Source: Candidatus Rhodoluna planktonica (GTDB lineage: Bacteria > Actinomycetota > Actinomycetes > Actinomycetales > Microbacteriaceae). From it: 64,000 nucleotides of DNA. The notes under the pieces are model-generated. The model was not told where the DNA came from, searched no databases, and saw nothing but the letters and a program-made list of their open reading frames with translations. The stretch spans positions 62,001-126,000 of the forward strand of contig NZ_CP015208.1 of assembly GCF_001854225.1 (NCBI RefSeq). The letters are read 5' to 3'. This document shows positions 17,245 through 25,726 of this stretch, in pieces (the first letter of the stretch is position 1; every line of letters begins with the position of its first letter). The translations under genes and the position numbers were made by a program.

Positions 17245-18420
17245 ATGACTGAAACTCGCAAGCTCTCTGAATACGAACTAACTCTTGATCAAAAGCCGGT
17301 TGCCTACTTTGGTGTCGGCACCGTGGCTAAGGTGGGCGAACTGGCAGCAGCCCAAGGTGCTAAATCGGCTCTGATTATCACCGACCCTTTCTTGGCTGCA
17401 TCTCCAATTCACGACCGGGTTAAGACCAGCCTTGAGGCCGCCGGCTTAACTGTTTCCACGTTCGGTGATGTTACGCCAAACCCAACTACCGCCTGTGTTG
17501 ATGCCGGTTCAGATGCCGGTGCCGCAGCAAAATGTGACATCCTCATTGCTCTCGGTGGGGGTTCATCAATGGATACCGCGAAGGGCGTATCGCTTGGTGC
17601 GGTAAACCCACAGCGCGGCATTGGCCTCGACTACACCACCGAATTTGCTAATCCTGGAATTCCGATTATTGCGATACCTACCACCGCAGGAACCGGGTCT
17701 GAGGTTAACGCCTTCGGTGTAATCACCGATGCGAACACTCACCGCCGCTTCTATGTCGGTCACTCGAGTGCGCTTGCCAAGGGTGCAATTCTTGACCCTG
17801 AGCTGACTGTGGGATTGCCGCCAAAACCAACCGCAGCAACCGGCATGGATGCGCTAACCCACGCGATTGAAAGCTACATCTCGATTCGCTCAAACCCTTA
17901 CAGTGACGGCATCGCACTTCAGGTTGTTGAAATGGTTTCGCAAAACGTGGTTACCGCAGTAACCAACGGCGGCGACATTGAAGCCCGTTCGCAAATGTTG
18001 CTGGCATCGCACATTGCCGGGGTCGGCTTCTCTCACACCGGCTTGGGTTTAGTGCACGGCATCGGTCACGCACTCGGTGGTCAATTCAATATCGCTCACG
18101 GTGTGGCCCTTTGCTTGGTGTTTGAAGAAGTGCTTCGCTTCAACCTGCCGCATCGTACCCAGCGCATCGCTCGCCTGGCTTTTGCTCTCGGTGTCGGTGA
18201 CACAACTAAAAATGACAGCGCAAATGCCGAGGCAGCAATCGCCAAGGTTGCTCAGCTGGTTGAACTTACCGGTCTAAAAGGCAAACTCAGCGACTATGGA
18301 ATCACCGAAGCTGATTTGCCGGCCCTCGCCGCAGCGGCCATCGAAGATGCCGTGACCCTAAACAACCCGGTTCAGCCCACTGCCGCCGAGGTGGTCGCAA
18401 TTTTGGAGAAGACACTATGA
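17245..18420 (+). CDS. Iron-type (group III) alcohol dehydrogenase
   Basis: A 391-residue enzyme of the iron-containing alcohol dehydrogenase family. The nucleotide motif ALGGGSSMDTAKG, the PTTAGTGSEVN signature, GMDALTHAIESY and the metal-binding HGIGHALGG...AHG are in canonical order. Members include 4-hydroxybutyrate dehydrogenase and short-chain alcohol dehydrogenases. It begins 2 bases after the previous gene, and its stop overlaps the ATG of the next gene, a semialdehyde dehydrogenase. That pairing suggests an omega-hydroxyacid or diol to semialdehyde to diacid route. Confidence 0.9.
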   Translation: MTETRKLSEYELTLDQKPVAYFGVGTVAKVGELAAAQGAKSALIITDPFLAASPIHDRVKTSLEAAGLTVSTFGDVTPNPTTACVDAGSDAGAAAKCDILIALGGGSSMDTAKGVSLGAVNPQRGIGLDYTTEFANPGIPIIAIPTTAGTGSEVNAFGVITDANTHRRFYVGHSSALAKGAILDPELTVGLPPKPTAATGMDALTHAIESYISIRSNPYSDGIALQVVEMVSQNVVTAVTNGGDIEARSQMLLASHIAGVGFSHTGLGLVHGIGHALGGQFNIAHGVALCLVFEEVLRFNLPHRTQRIARLAFALGVGDTTKNDSANAEAAIAKVAQLVELTGLKGKLSDYGITEADLPALAAAAIEDAVTLNNPVQPTAAEVVAILEKTL

Positions 18421-19898
18421 GTATCAGCAGACAAGATGAAGAACGAGTACTAAATCTAGTTCCCAAGCAGATTTATGTGGCGGGCGAATGGCGTGCCAGT
18501 GCCGATGGCTCTACTTTCCCGGTAATCGACCCGGCAACCGGTTTGGTTTTGGCAGAAGTTGCCAGTGCCGCCGTTGCTGACGGCGATGCTGCATTGACAT
18601 CTGCTCATCAGCACCAAGAAGCTTGGGGTCGCACCGCCCCTCGAGTTCGCGCCGAGATTCTTCGCCGGGCCTTTGAAAAAGTCACCGAGATGGCTGACGA
18701 CTTCGCGCTGCTAATGTCGCTTGAAATGGGTAAGCCTGTTGCCGAGGCCCGTGGCGAGGTAGCTTACGGCGCCGAGTTTTTGCGCTGGTTCAGTGAGCAA
18801 ACTGCGCACGTAACCGGTCGTTACTCACCTGCCCCAGACGGCAAGATGCGCATCATGGTTAACAAACGTCCGGTTGGGCCTTCTCTTTTCATTACTCCAT
18901 GGAATTTTCCACTGGCTATGGCGACTCGCAAAATTGGTGCCGCAATTGCCGCCGGTTGCACCATGATCATCAAGCCAGCAGCGCTCACTCCGCTTACTAC
19001 TTTGCTGCTTGCCAAGGTATTAGAAGAGGTTGGCCTCCCTAAAGGTGTGCTCAATGTTATTCAGACTGAACGATCTGGTGCAGTTACTGGGCCGATTATT
19101 AAAGATTCTCGTTTGCGCAAGCTTTCTTTCACCGGCTCAACCGGCGTTGGTCGCCGTTTGATTGCCGATTCAGCTGAGCAAGTTTTGCGGGTTTCGATGG
19201 AGCTTGGTGGAAACGCACCTTTCATCGTGTTTGCAGACGCCAATCTAGATAAGGCAGTTGATGGCGCGATTTTGGCGAAACTTAGGAACATGGGCGAAGC
19301 CTGCACTGCAGCTAACCGCATGATTGTGCACGAGTCTGTGGCGGACGAATTTTCTCGTAAGTTGGCCGACCGCATGGCTGCACTCAAGGTTGCCCGCGGC
19401 ACCGAAGATGGTGCAAACATTGGCCCAATCATCGACGCTAAGAGCCGTGATTCAATTCACGAACTTGTTGAAGATGCGGTTAGCAAGGGCGCCCGCCTTC
19501 TTACCGGTGGCTCGATACCGACTGGCGATGGCTTCTTCTATCCGCCCACCGTTTTGGCTTCGGTGCCAAAAGATGCTCGCATTTTGAGTGAGGAAATATT
19601 TGGTCCGGTCGCCCCAATTGTGACTTTCAAAACCGAGGATGAGGCAATCTCTTTGGCAAACAATACCGAATATGGTTTGGTTGCTTATGCTTTCACCAAA
19701 GACCTAAATAGAGGGTTGCGCTTAGGTGAGCGACTAGAGGTTGGCATGTTTGGCCTAAACACCGGAATCGTTTCTAACCCAGCTGCGCCATTTGGCGGAG
19801 TAAAGGCATCGGGGCTTGGTCGCGAAGGTGGCGTCGAGGGTATCGAAGAGTATCTCGAAACGGTTTATGTTGGCATCGCAGACCCATTTGAAGACTGA
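18417..19898 (+). CDS. NAD(P)-dependent semialdehyde dehydrogenase (GabD-like)
   Basis: A 493-residue aldehyde dehydrogenase with the features of succinate-semialdehyde dehydrogenases: catalytic Cys296 in GEACTAANR, Glu262 in MELGGNAPFIVF and the C-terminal GLNTGIVSNPAAPFGGVK. Coupled to the iron-type alcohol dehydrogenase by an ATGA overlap. Succinate or a related C3-C5 semialdehyde is the likely substrate class. A product such as succinate would enter the TCA cycle directly. Confidence 0.88.
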   Translation: MSISRQDEERVLNLVPKQIYVAGEWRASADGSTFPVIDPATGLVLAEVASAAVADGDAALTSAHQHQEAWGRTAPRVRAEILRRAFEKVTEMADDFALLMSLEMGKPVAEARGEVAYGAEFLRWFSEQTAHVTGRYSPAPDGKMRIMVNKRPVGPSLFITPWNFPLAMATRKIGAAIAAGCTMIIKPAALTPLTTLLLAKVLEEVGLPKGVLNVIQTERSGAVTGPIIKDSRLRKLSFTGSTGVGRRLIADSAEQVLRVSMELGGNAPFIVFADANLDKAVDGAILAKLRNMGEACTAANRMIVHESVADEFSRKLADRMAALKVARGTEDGANIGPIIDAKSRDSIHELVEDAVSKGARLLTGGSIPTGDGFFYPPTVLASVPKDARILSEEIFGPVAPIVTFKTEDEAISLANNTEYGLVAYAFTKDLNRGLRLGERLEVGMFGLNTGIVSNPAAPFGGVKASGLGREGGVEGIEEYLETVYVGIADPFED

Positions 19899-19947
19899 TA
19901 GACCGCTAGGCTAAAACCAAGTCAATGCTGATTTGTTTGGAGTTCTG

Positions 19948-20769
19948 ATGGCTGTTGCCGCCGATATTTCTAGGTCCTGGTTGCTGGTCAACGGCATGCA
20001 CGAAGAGCGCTTCGATGTTGCAAAACGTTCGCGAGCCGACCAAATAATTCTCGACATTGAAGATGCCGTTGACCCAAGTTTGAAGTCGACCGCTCGCGAA
20101 AAAGTCATCAACTGGCTGAACGACGGCGGCGAAGGTTGGGTGCGAATCAACGACTACACCACTGATTTTTGGCGCGATGATGTTGATGGCTTGCGCGGAG
20201 TGAAAGGTCTGCGCGGCGTGATGCTGGCTAAGACCGAGGCCGGCAATCAAGTTACCGAAACATTTGACATGCTGGGTCGCGAGGTGCCGGTAATTGCCTT
20301 GGTCGAATCGGCGCTCGGCATCGAAGATGCTCGCGAAATTGCAACGGCCCGCGGCGCATTCAGGCTTGCTTTTGGCAGCGGCGACTATCGTCGTGACACT
20401 GGCACCGCAGCCGATATTTACGCTATGAGTTATCCGCGTTCGCGCCTGGTTACCGCCAGCCGTATTGGCAATTTGCCCGGCCCAATCGATGGACCAACAG
20501 TTGGCTCATCACACGCCATTTTGCGTGAGCAAAGCGAGCACGTCGTTGCATTAGGCATGACCGGAAAACTTTGCCTTGATGTCGATCAGCTACCAGTTAT
20601 TAATGAAGCGATTTGCCCAACCACTGCAGACGTAACCTGGGCATACGACTTTTTACAAGATTTCGAAGCGCGCGGTCGCGTGGTTCGAGACGGCAGCGAC
20701 TTGCCCCGCTTGGGTCGCGCTGAAAAAATCATGAAGTTGGCAAACGCATTTGGAATCACTCCACGCTAG
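19948..20769 (+). CDS. CitE/HpcH-family lyase (malyl-CoA lyase-like)
   Basis: A 273-residue TIM-barrel protein of the HpcH/HpaI aldolase and citrate-lyase beta family. SRSWLLVNGMHEERFDVAK, the metal-site ILDIEDAVDP, VALVESALGIEDAREIA and FGSGDYRRDTG are recognisable. Homologues cleave or hydrolyse beta-hydroxyacyl-CoA compounds. The ATG at 19948 follows GGAG. No CoA transferase or ligase gene lies in the run, so how a CoA ester would form is unclear. It ends the probable operon and is followed by a hairpin. Confidence 0.8.
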   Translation: MAVAADISRSWLLVNGMHEERFDVAKRSRADQIILDIEDAVDPSLKSTAREKVINWLNDGGEGWVRINDYTTDFWRDDVDGLRGVKGLRGVMLAKTEAGNQVTETFDMLGREVPVIALVESALGIEDAREIATARGAFRLAFGSGDYRRDTGTAADIYAMSYPRSRLVTASRIGNLPGPIDGPTVGSSHAILREQSEHVVALGMTGKLCLDVDQLPVINEAICPTTADVTWAYDFLQDFEARGRVVRDGSDLPRLGRAEKIMKLANAFGITPR

Positions 20770-20770
20770 A

Positions 20771-20791
20771 CGTTTAGCCACCAGCTAAACG
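20771..20791 (+). terminator. Hairpin at the end of the Fae-containing operon
   Basis: A perfect 8-bp stem CGTTTAGC/GCTAAACG around a CACCA loop, two bases after the stop of the CitE-like gene. There is no following T-run, so it may be a weak or Rho-assisted terminator or a 3' processing barrier. Confidence 0.5.
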
Positions 20792-20881
20792 GTTAGTGTG
20801 ACGACGCAACGGGTCAAAGATGACCTGGCTCGCTGTCGATGTGCCTCCAGATTTGCCAATCTACATAACGATTTTGAGTCA

Positions 20882-20899
20882 GTTCGTATGGATACGAAC
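20882..20899. promoter_or_regulatory. 18-bp palindrome upstream of the PEPCK-GAPDH gene
   Basis: GTTCGTAT-GG-ATACGAAC, a near-perfect palindrome with 8-bp arms, 78 bases upstream of the fusion gene. It has the size and symmetry of a dimeric-repressor operator, and no second copy was noticed. A regulator cannot be named. Confidence 0.55.
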
Positions 20900-20900
20900 G

Positions 20901-20941
20901 ATTTTCAGGAAACAAGCCACCAGGTTTGTTAGCCTGAAAAT
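20901..20941 (+). promoter_or_regulatory. Extended leader hairpin of the PEPCK-GAPDH gene
   Basis: An outer 9-bp stem ATTTTCAGG/CCTGAAAAT (20901-20909, 20933-20941) encloses an inner 8-bp stem AACAAGCC/GGTTTGTT with one wobble pair and an ACCA loop (20911-20930). It is separated by a small A/AG internal loop. It ends 35 bases before the start codon, suggesting RNA-level control or message stabilisation. No known riboswitch class was recognised. Confidence 0.6.
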
Positions 20942-20976
20942 GTAAAGCGAATTCTTTCAATGACGAAAGGCCGGTA

Positions 20977-23900
20977 ATGAGCGCACACCCGCTCCAGCAA
21001 AATGTCCCGCAGCAATTAGGGCTGGATAAGTGGGTGATGCAGGTTGCCGAACTTACCAAGCCAGACCAAATTGTCTGGTGCGATGGTTCAACCGCTGAAT
21101 ATCAAGAGCTCACCAAAAAATTGGTTGAGCGCGGAACCTTCATTCCACTAAACCCAGAAAAGCGCCCCAATTCTTACCTGGCTCGCACCGACCCAGCAGA
21201 CGTAGCCCGCGTTGAAGAGCGAACCTTCATTTGCGCCAGCAAGCAAATAGATGCCGGCCCAACCAATAACTGGATGGCGCCAGACGATATGAAAGATCGC
21301 CTGATCCCACTCTTCGATGGATCGATGCGCGGTCGCACGATGTACGTCATCCCGTTTTCGATGGGTCCACTAGATTCACCGCTTGCCCGATACGGTGTGC
21401 AACTAACCGATAGCGAGTACGTCGTGGTGAACATGCACCTTATGACTCGGGTCGACCCCGCGCTATTCGACCGCATTCGCTCGGGCGCAAACTGGGTTGC
21501 CACCATGCACTCGGTTGGGGCACCAAACGATGACAGTGTTTGGCCAAGCAATAAAGAAAAATACATCTCCCACTTTCCAGAGACCCTCGAAGTTTGGTCA
21601 TTCGGTTCTGGTTACGGCGGCAATGCGTTGCTAGGCAAAAAATGTATGTCTCTGCGCATCGGTTCGGTGCTAGCCCGCAACGAGGGTTGGCTTGCCGAGC
21701 ACATGCTCATCATGCGCTTGATCAGCCCCGAGGGTAAAAAGTTTCACCTCAGTGCAGCCTTCCCCTCGGCCTGTGGCAAAACCAACTTGGCCATGTTGCA
21801 GCCGGGCATCAAAGACTGGAAAGTCGAAACCCTTGGTGACGACATCGCCTGGATTGCACCGGCACCGAATGGGCGTTTGCGCGCAATCAACCCAGAAAAC
21901 GGATTCTTCGGAGTTGCGCCCGGTACCAGCTTTAAGACCAATCCGGTTGCCATGGAGTTGGTCGCTAAAGAAACTATTTTCACCAACGTTGCTCTAACTG
22001 AAGACGGCGACGTTTGGTGGGAGGGTATGACCAAAGAGGTGCCAGACAACCTAATCAACTGGCGTGGTGAAAAGCACGACAAAAACTCGGGGCTACCTGC
22101 CGCACATCCAAACGGTCGCTTCACCTCGCCGGCGCGCAACTGCCCAACAATTGCCGCTGACTGGGATGACCCTGCGGGTGTCGAGCTTGACGCGATCATT
22201 TTTGGTGGTCGTCGTGCCAAAGATATTCCGTTGGTAACCGAGGCAAACAACTGGCAGCACGGTGTTTTCATGGGCGCCACCATGGCAAGCGAGCAAACCG
22301 CAGCTGCCGAAGGCCCGGTTGGTGAAGTTAGACGTGACCCATTTGCCATGCTTCCTTTCGCCGGATACAACATGGCCGACTACTGGAACCACTGGCTAAG
22401 TTTTGGTGACAACCCAGAGCTCAAGCTTCCCAAAATCTTCAGGGTCAACTGGTTCTTGAAGAACGATGAAGGCAAATTTGTTTGGCCAGGTTTCGGTGAA
22501 AATGCAAGAGTTTTGCGTTGGATGGCGCAGCGCATCGAAGGCAAAGTTTCGGCCAACGAGACAGCAATCGGTAACCTGCCCAACTTGGCCGACCTTGGTG
22601 TTTCAGAGCTAGACCTGCCTGAAGCAGACCAGCAGCAGTTGCTTGACTGGAACCACGATGCTGTGGTGAAAGACCTCGAGTCGATTCAGCGATTCTTGGA
22701 TGCCTTCGGCGATCGTGCCCCAAAGCGGCTCATTGAAGAAGCAGAAACTAGATTGGCTTCGCTAAGCCAAGTTTGGGAACAGTCGCTAAGCACCGCTGAA
22801 TCGCTGGTGCCACTGATTGGTCGCCTCTACCGCAGTAACGGAGTTTTGCTTTCGGTGCACGGTCGTTCGCTAATCAACCGCACTCCGGTGCAGCTATTGA
22901 AAGCGATGAAGTATGCCCGACACATCGACGGTGTACCGCTAGACATCTCTCGTGCAGCATCGCTGATTCGCCTACTTGATCGCCTCGGTTTGGGTCCAGC
23001 ATCAATCGATATAGCCCGCATGCTTTCAAAGCAGAAAGAATCAGGCAAGCAGCTGGATGAGTTCGTTCGCGAAGAATTGCGCGAAATATCTCAGATGGTT
23101 TCGGTGATCACCGAATCAGAACGCGATGTTGTGCTTTACGGCTTTGGTCGAATCGGTCGCTTGGTAGCACGCATCCTCGTAGCACACGATGGTGATCGCC
23201 GCGGACTCAAGCTGCGAGCAATCGTGGTTCGCCGCGGCAGCACCGCCGACTTGGTGAAGCGCGCTAGCTTGCTGCGCCGCGACTCGGTGCACGGCATGTT
23301 TGAGGGAACTATTTCGGTTGACGAAGAACGCAGCATGATCATCGTCAACGGCATCGAAATTAAGGTCATCTACTCAACTGATCCGGCCAGTGTCGATTAC
23401 GAGCAGTATGGAATCAAGAACGCTTTGGTGATTGATAACACCGGAAAGTGGCGCGACCAAGAAGGTCTCGAACAGCACCTAAAGGCTAAAGGTGTTGAGC
23501 GAGTGTTGCTAACTGCGCCGGGCAAAGGCAATTTGCCTAACGTGGTTTACGGCATCAACCACCAAAACTTGGCCGACCAGAAAATTGTTACCGCCGCGTC
23601 GTGCACCACAAACGCGATTGTTCCAGTGCTGAAAGTGCTTGAAGATAACTTTGGTGTTGTGCACGGTCACGTTGAAACAGTGCACTCGTTCACCAACGAT
23701 CAGAACCTCACCGACAACTTCCACAAGGGTGATCGACGCGGACGCTCTGCGGTGCTGAACATGGTGATCACCGAGACCGGTGCTGCCTCTGCGGTTGCAA
23801 AAGCATTGCCAAGTTTTGAAGGCAAGCTAACCGGAAATGCGATTCGCGTTCCGACCCCTGATGTTTCAATGGCGATTTTGAATCTGACATTCGAAAAGGA

Positions 23901-24174
23901 TGTCACCCGAGCTGAATTGAACTCGGTGTTGCGTGCCGCCTCGCAGAACCCAGCGACCCGAAATCAGATCGATTACATCGAGTCACCCGAGGTGGTTTCA
24001 ACTGACTTCATCGGTTCAAACCGTGCCGGTATTGTCGATGGTCTAGCAACCATAGCAAGCGGCCGTCACGGTGTGGTTTACATCTGGTACGACAACGAAA
24101 ACGGATACTCGCATCAGGTGGTGCGCGTCGCTGAAGACATGATGTTGCAGTCTCGCCCGGTTTTTCCAAGATAG
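20977..24174 (+). CDS. PEP carboxykinase (GTP) - GapB-type GAPDH fusion protein
   Basis: One 1065-residue reading frame with two complete enzymes. Residues 1 to about 592 are GTP-dependent PEPCK: SFGSGYGGNALLGKK (208-222), P-loop PSACGKTN (263-270), LGDDIAW (286-292) and guanine-site FAGYNMADYWNHW (461-473). Residues about 605-1065 are the long actinobacterial GapB-type GAPDH. It has helical extension PLIGRLYR and GRSLINR (629-635), Rossmann GFGRIGR (722-728), catalytic C876 in AASCTTN, H903 in VHSFTNDQN, and WYDNENGYSHQ near the end. Both work in gluconeogenesis, from oxaloacetate to PEP and from 1,3-bisphosphoglycerate to glyceraldehyde-3-phosphate. A linker of only about 10-20 residues joins them. 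A sequencing error removing a stop is possible but not suggested by the clean frame. Confidence 0.88.
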   Translation: MSAHPLQQNVPQQLGLDKWVMQVAELTKPDQIVWCDGSTAEYQELTKKLVERGTFIPLNPEKRPNSYLARTDPADVARVEERTFICASKQIDAGPTNNWMAPDDMKDRLIPLFDGSMRGRTMYVIPFSMGPLDSPLARYGVQLTDSEYVVVNMHLMTRVDPALFDRIRSGANWVATMHSVGAPNDDSVWPSNKEKYISHFPETLEVWSFGSGYGGNALLGKKCMSLRIGSVLARNEGWLAEHMLIMRLISPEGKKFHLSAAFPSACGKTNLAMLQPGIKDWKVETLGDDIAWIAPAPNGRLRAINPENGFFGVAPGTSFKTNPVAMELVAKETIFTNVALTEDGDVWWEGMTKEVPDNLINWRGEKHDKNSGLPAAHPNGRFTSPARNCPTIAADWDDPAGVELDAIIFGGRRAKDIPLVTEANNWQHGVFMGATMASEQTAAAEGPVGEVRRDPFAMLPFAGYNMADYWNHWLSFGDNPELKLPKIFRVNWFLKNDEGKFVWPGFGENARVLRWMAQRIEGKVSANETAIGNLPNLADLGVSELDLPEADQQQLLDWNHDAVVKDLESIQRFLDAFGDRAPKRLIEEAETRLASLSQVWEQSLSTAESLVPLIGRLYRSNGVLLSVHGRSLINRTPVQLLKAMKYARHIDGVPLDISRAASLIRLLDRLGLGPASIDIARMLSKQKESGKQLDEFVREELREISQMVSVITESERDVVLYGFGRIGRLVARILVAHDGDRRGLKLRAIVVRRGSTADLVKRASLLRRDSVHGMFEGTISVDEERSMIIVNGIEIKVIYSTDPASVDYEQYGIKNALVIDNTGKWRDQEGLEQHLKAKGVERVLLTAPGKGNLPNVVYGINHQNLADQKIVTAASCTTNAIVPVLKVLEDNFGVVHGHVETVHSFTNDQNLTDNFHKGDRRGRSAVLNMVITETGAASAVAKALPSFEGKLTGNAIRVPTPDVSMAILNLTFEKDVTRAELNSVLRAASQNPATRNQIDYIESPEVVSTDFIGSNRAGIVDGLATIASGRHGVVYIWYDNENGYSHQVVRVAEDMMLQSRPVFPR

Positions 24175-24183
24175 GTAATCGAA

Positions 24184-25593
24184 ATGAGTAGCCAAAAGCT
24201 AGAAACTCGCAGCGAACACGATTTACTGGGCAACTTGGATGTGCCAGTCAACGCCTACTGGGGTGTGCACACCGCTCGGGCGCTAGAGAACTTCGAAATC
24301 TCTGGTGTTCCGATCGGGCACTATCGTTCCCTGGTGCGCGCACTGGCTTTCATCAAAGAAGCCTCGGCGCTGGCCAACCACGAACTGGGTGAACTGGCGA
24401 CCGAACAATTTTTGCCGATTCAAAAGGCTTGCCAAGAAGTGCGCGATGGCAAATTTGATAGCGAGTTTGTGGTCGATGCAATTCAGGGTGGTGCCGGCAC
24501 CAGTACCAACATGAATGCCAACGAGGTGATCGCAAACCGCGCGCTCGAAATCGCCGGGTTCAAAAAAGGTGAGTACGAGCACATCCATCCGTTGAATCAC
24601 GTGAACATGTCGCAGTCGACCAACGATGTCTACCCGACCGCGGTTAAGGTCGCGTTGATCATCGAAATTATGGCGCTGCTAGATGAGTTGAAGCTGCTAC
24701 GTGAATCATTTGCCGCCAAGGGTGCCGAGTTCGCTTCGGTTATCAAGATGGGCCGAACTCAGTTGCAAGATGCGGTGCCAATGACACTTGGGCAAGAGTT
24801 TGTTGCCTATGGTGTGACCATTGCCGAGGATGAGTCGCGGTTGCGCGAAGCGATTCGCTTGCTCAGTGAAATCAACCTAGGCGGTACCGCAATTGGTACG
24901 CAGTTGAACACCCCCGAAGGTTATGCCGAGGCGGTTTGCCGCCACCTAAGCGTGATCACAGAGCACAATTTTGTGGTTGCCGACAACCTAATCGAGGCAA
25001 CCCAAGACACCGGTGTTTTTGTCACATCTTCGAGTGTGCTGAAGCGTGTGGCGATCAAGCTTTCAAAAATTGCTAACGATTTGCGCCTGCTCTCCAGCGG
25101 CCCTCGCGCCGGTTTTGGTGAAATCAATTTGCCACCTCGACAGGCCGGCTCGTCGATTATGCCGGGCAAGGTGAATCCGGTTATTCCAGAGGTTGTCAAC
25201 CAGATTGCCTTCACCGTAATCGGCAACGACACCACGGTTTCGATGGCCTCTGAGGCCGGGCAGTTGCAGCTGAACGCATTCGAGCCAATCATTGCTCGTT
25301 CGCTGATGATGAGCATCGTGTATCTGCGCCGAGGATGTAAAACACTACGCGAATTTTGCGTTAACGGAATAACCGCCAACGAGGAATTCTTACGTCGCAC
25401 TGTAGAAAACTCGATCGGTTTGGTAACCGCACTGTCACCGCGCATCGGTTACGAAAGTGCAACCGCGGTGGCCAAACGAGCGCAAGAAACCGGGCAGTCG
25501 GTGCGCGCTGTTGTGCTTGAGTTGGGCCTGCTAACTGAGGCTGAATTTGATGAGATTCTCGGTGATGTTGATCGGCTAACCGGAAGGGGTTAG
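24184..25593 (+). CDS. aspA: Aspartate ammonia-lyase
   Basis: A 469-residue lyase that converts aspartate to fumarate and ammonia. The superfamily signature SSIMPGKVNPVIPEVVNQ, the GGAGTSTNMNANEVIANRA loop and NMSQSTNDVYPTA are in place. The aspartase form of these motifs and the N-terminal RSEHDLLGNLDVP separate it from fumarase. It starts 9 bases after the PEPCK-GAPDH gene and probably shares its transcript. Together they route aspartate through fumarate and oxaloacetate to sugar phosphates. A terminator follows. Confidence 0.9.
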   Translation: MSSQKLETRSEHDLLGNLDVPVNAYWGVHTARALENFEISGVPIGHYRSLVRALAFIKEASALANHELGELATEQFLPIQKACQEVRDGKFDSEFVVDAIQGGAGTSTNMNANEVIANRALEIAGFKKGEYEHIHPLNHVNMSQSTNDVYPTAVKVALIIEIMALLDELKLLRESFAAKGAEFASVIKMGRTQLQDAVPMTLGQEFVAYGVTIAEDESRLREAIRLLSEINLGGTAIGTQLNTPEGYAEAVCRHLSVITEHNFVVADNLIEATQDTGVFVTSSSVLKRVAIKLSKIANDLRLLSSGPRAGFGEINLPPRQAGSSIMPGKVNPVIPEVVNQIAFTVIGNDTTVSMASEAGQLQLNAFEPIIARSLMMSIVYLRRGCKTLREFCVNGITANEEFLRRTVENSIGLVTALSPRIGYESATAVAKRAQETGQSVRAVVLELGLLTEAEFDEILGDVDRLTGRG

Positions 25594-25622
25594 TCGCATT
25601 CTCGCGACAAATTGACTCAAGA

Positions 25623-25656
25623 AGTAAAGGGCCCAGCTTGCGCTGAGCCCTTTACT
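25623..25656. terminator. Bidirectional intrinsic terminator
   Basis: A 15-position stem with one C/A mismatch (25623-25637 with 25642-25656) and a TTGC loop, made of AGTAAAGGGC and GCCCTTTACT arms. It lies between aspA and the convergent octapeptide-repeat gene and could end both transcripts. Confidence 0.85.
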
Positions 25657-25657
25657 A

Positions 25658-25726
25658 TTCAACCTAGGCCAGTATTGCGGCGCGCTCTTGACTTTTCAAC
25701 CTAGGCCAATATTGCGGCGCGCTCTT
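25658..25726. repeat. 32-bp direct repeat duplicating the end of a gene
   Basis: Two copies (25658-25689 and 25695-25726) with one mismatch, separated by 5 bases. The right copy holds the final codons and stop of the minus-strand repeat-protein gene. The left copy is a non-coding duplicate between that stop and the terminator. Confidence 0.9.

Noticed and set aside
21744-22373. 209-codon open frame opposite the PEPCK domain
   Set aside because: It is antisense to strongly conserved PEPCK motifs, has no family signature, and arises from codon bias in the real gene.
22740-22800. Reading the PEPCK-GAPDH gene as two genes
   Set aside because: No stop codon interrupts the frame at the junction, so two separate genes would need a stop that is not present; kept as one gene with the caveat stated.
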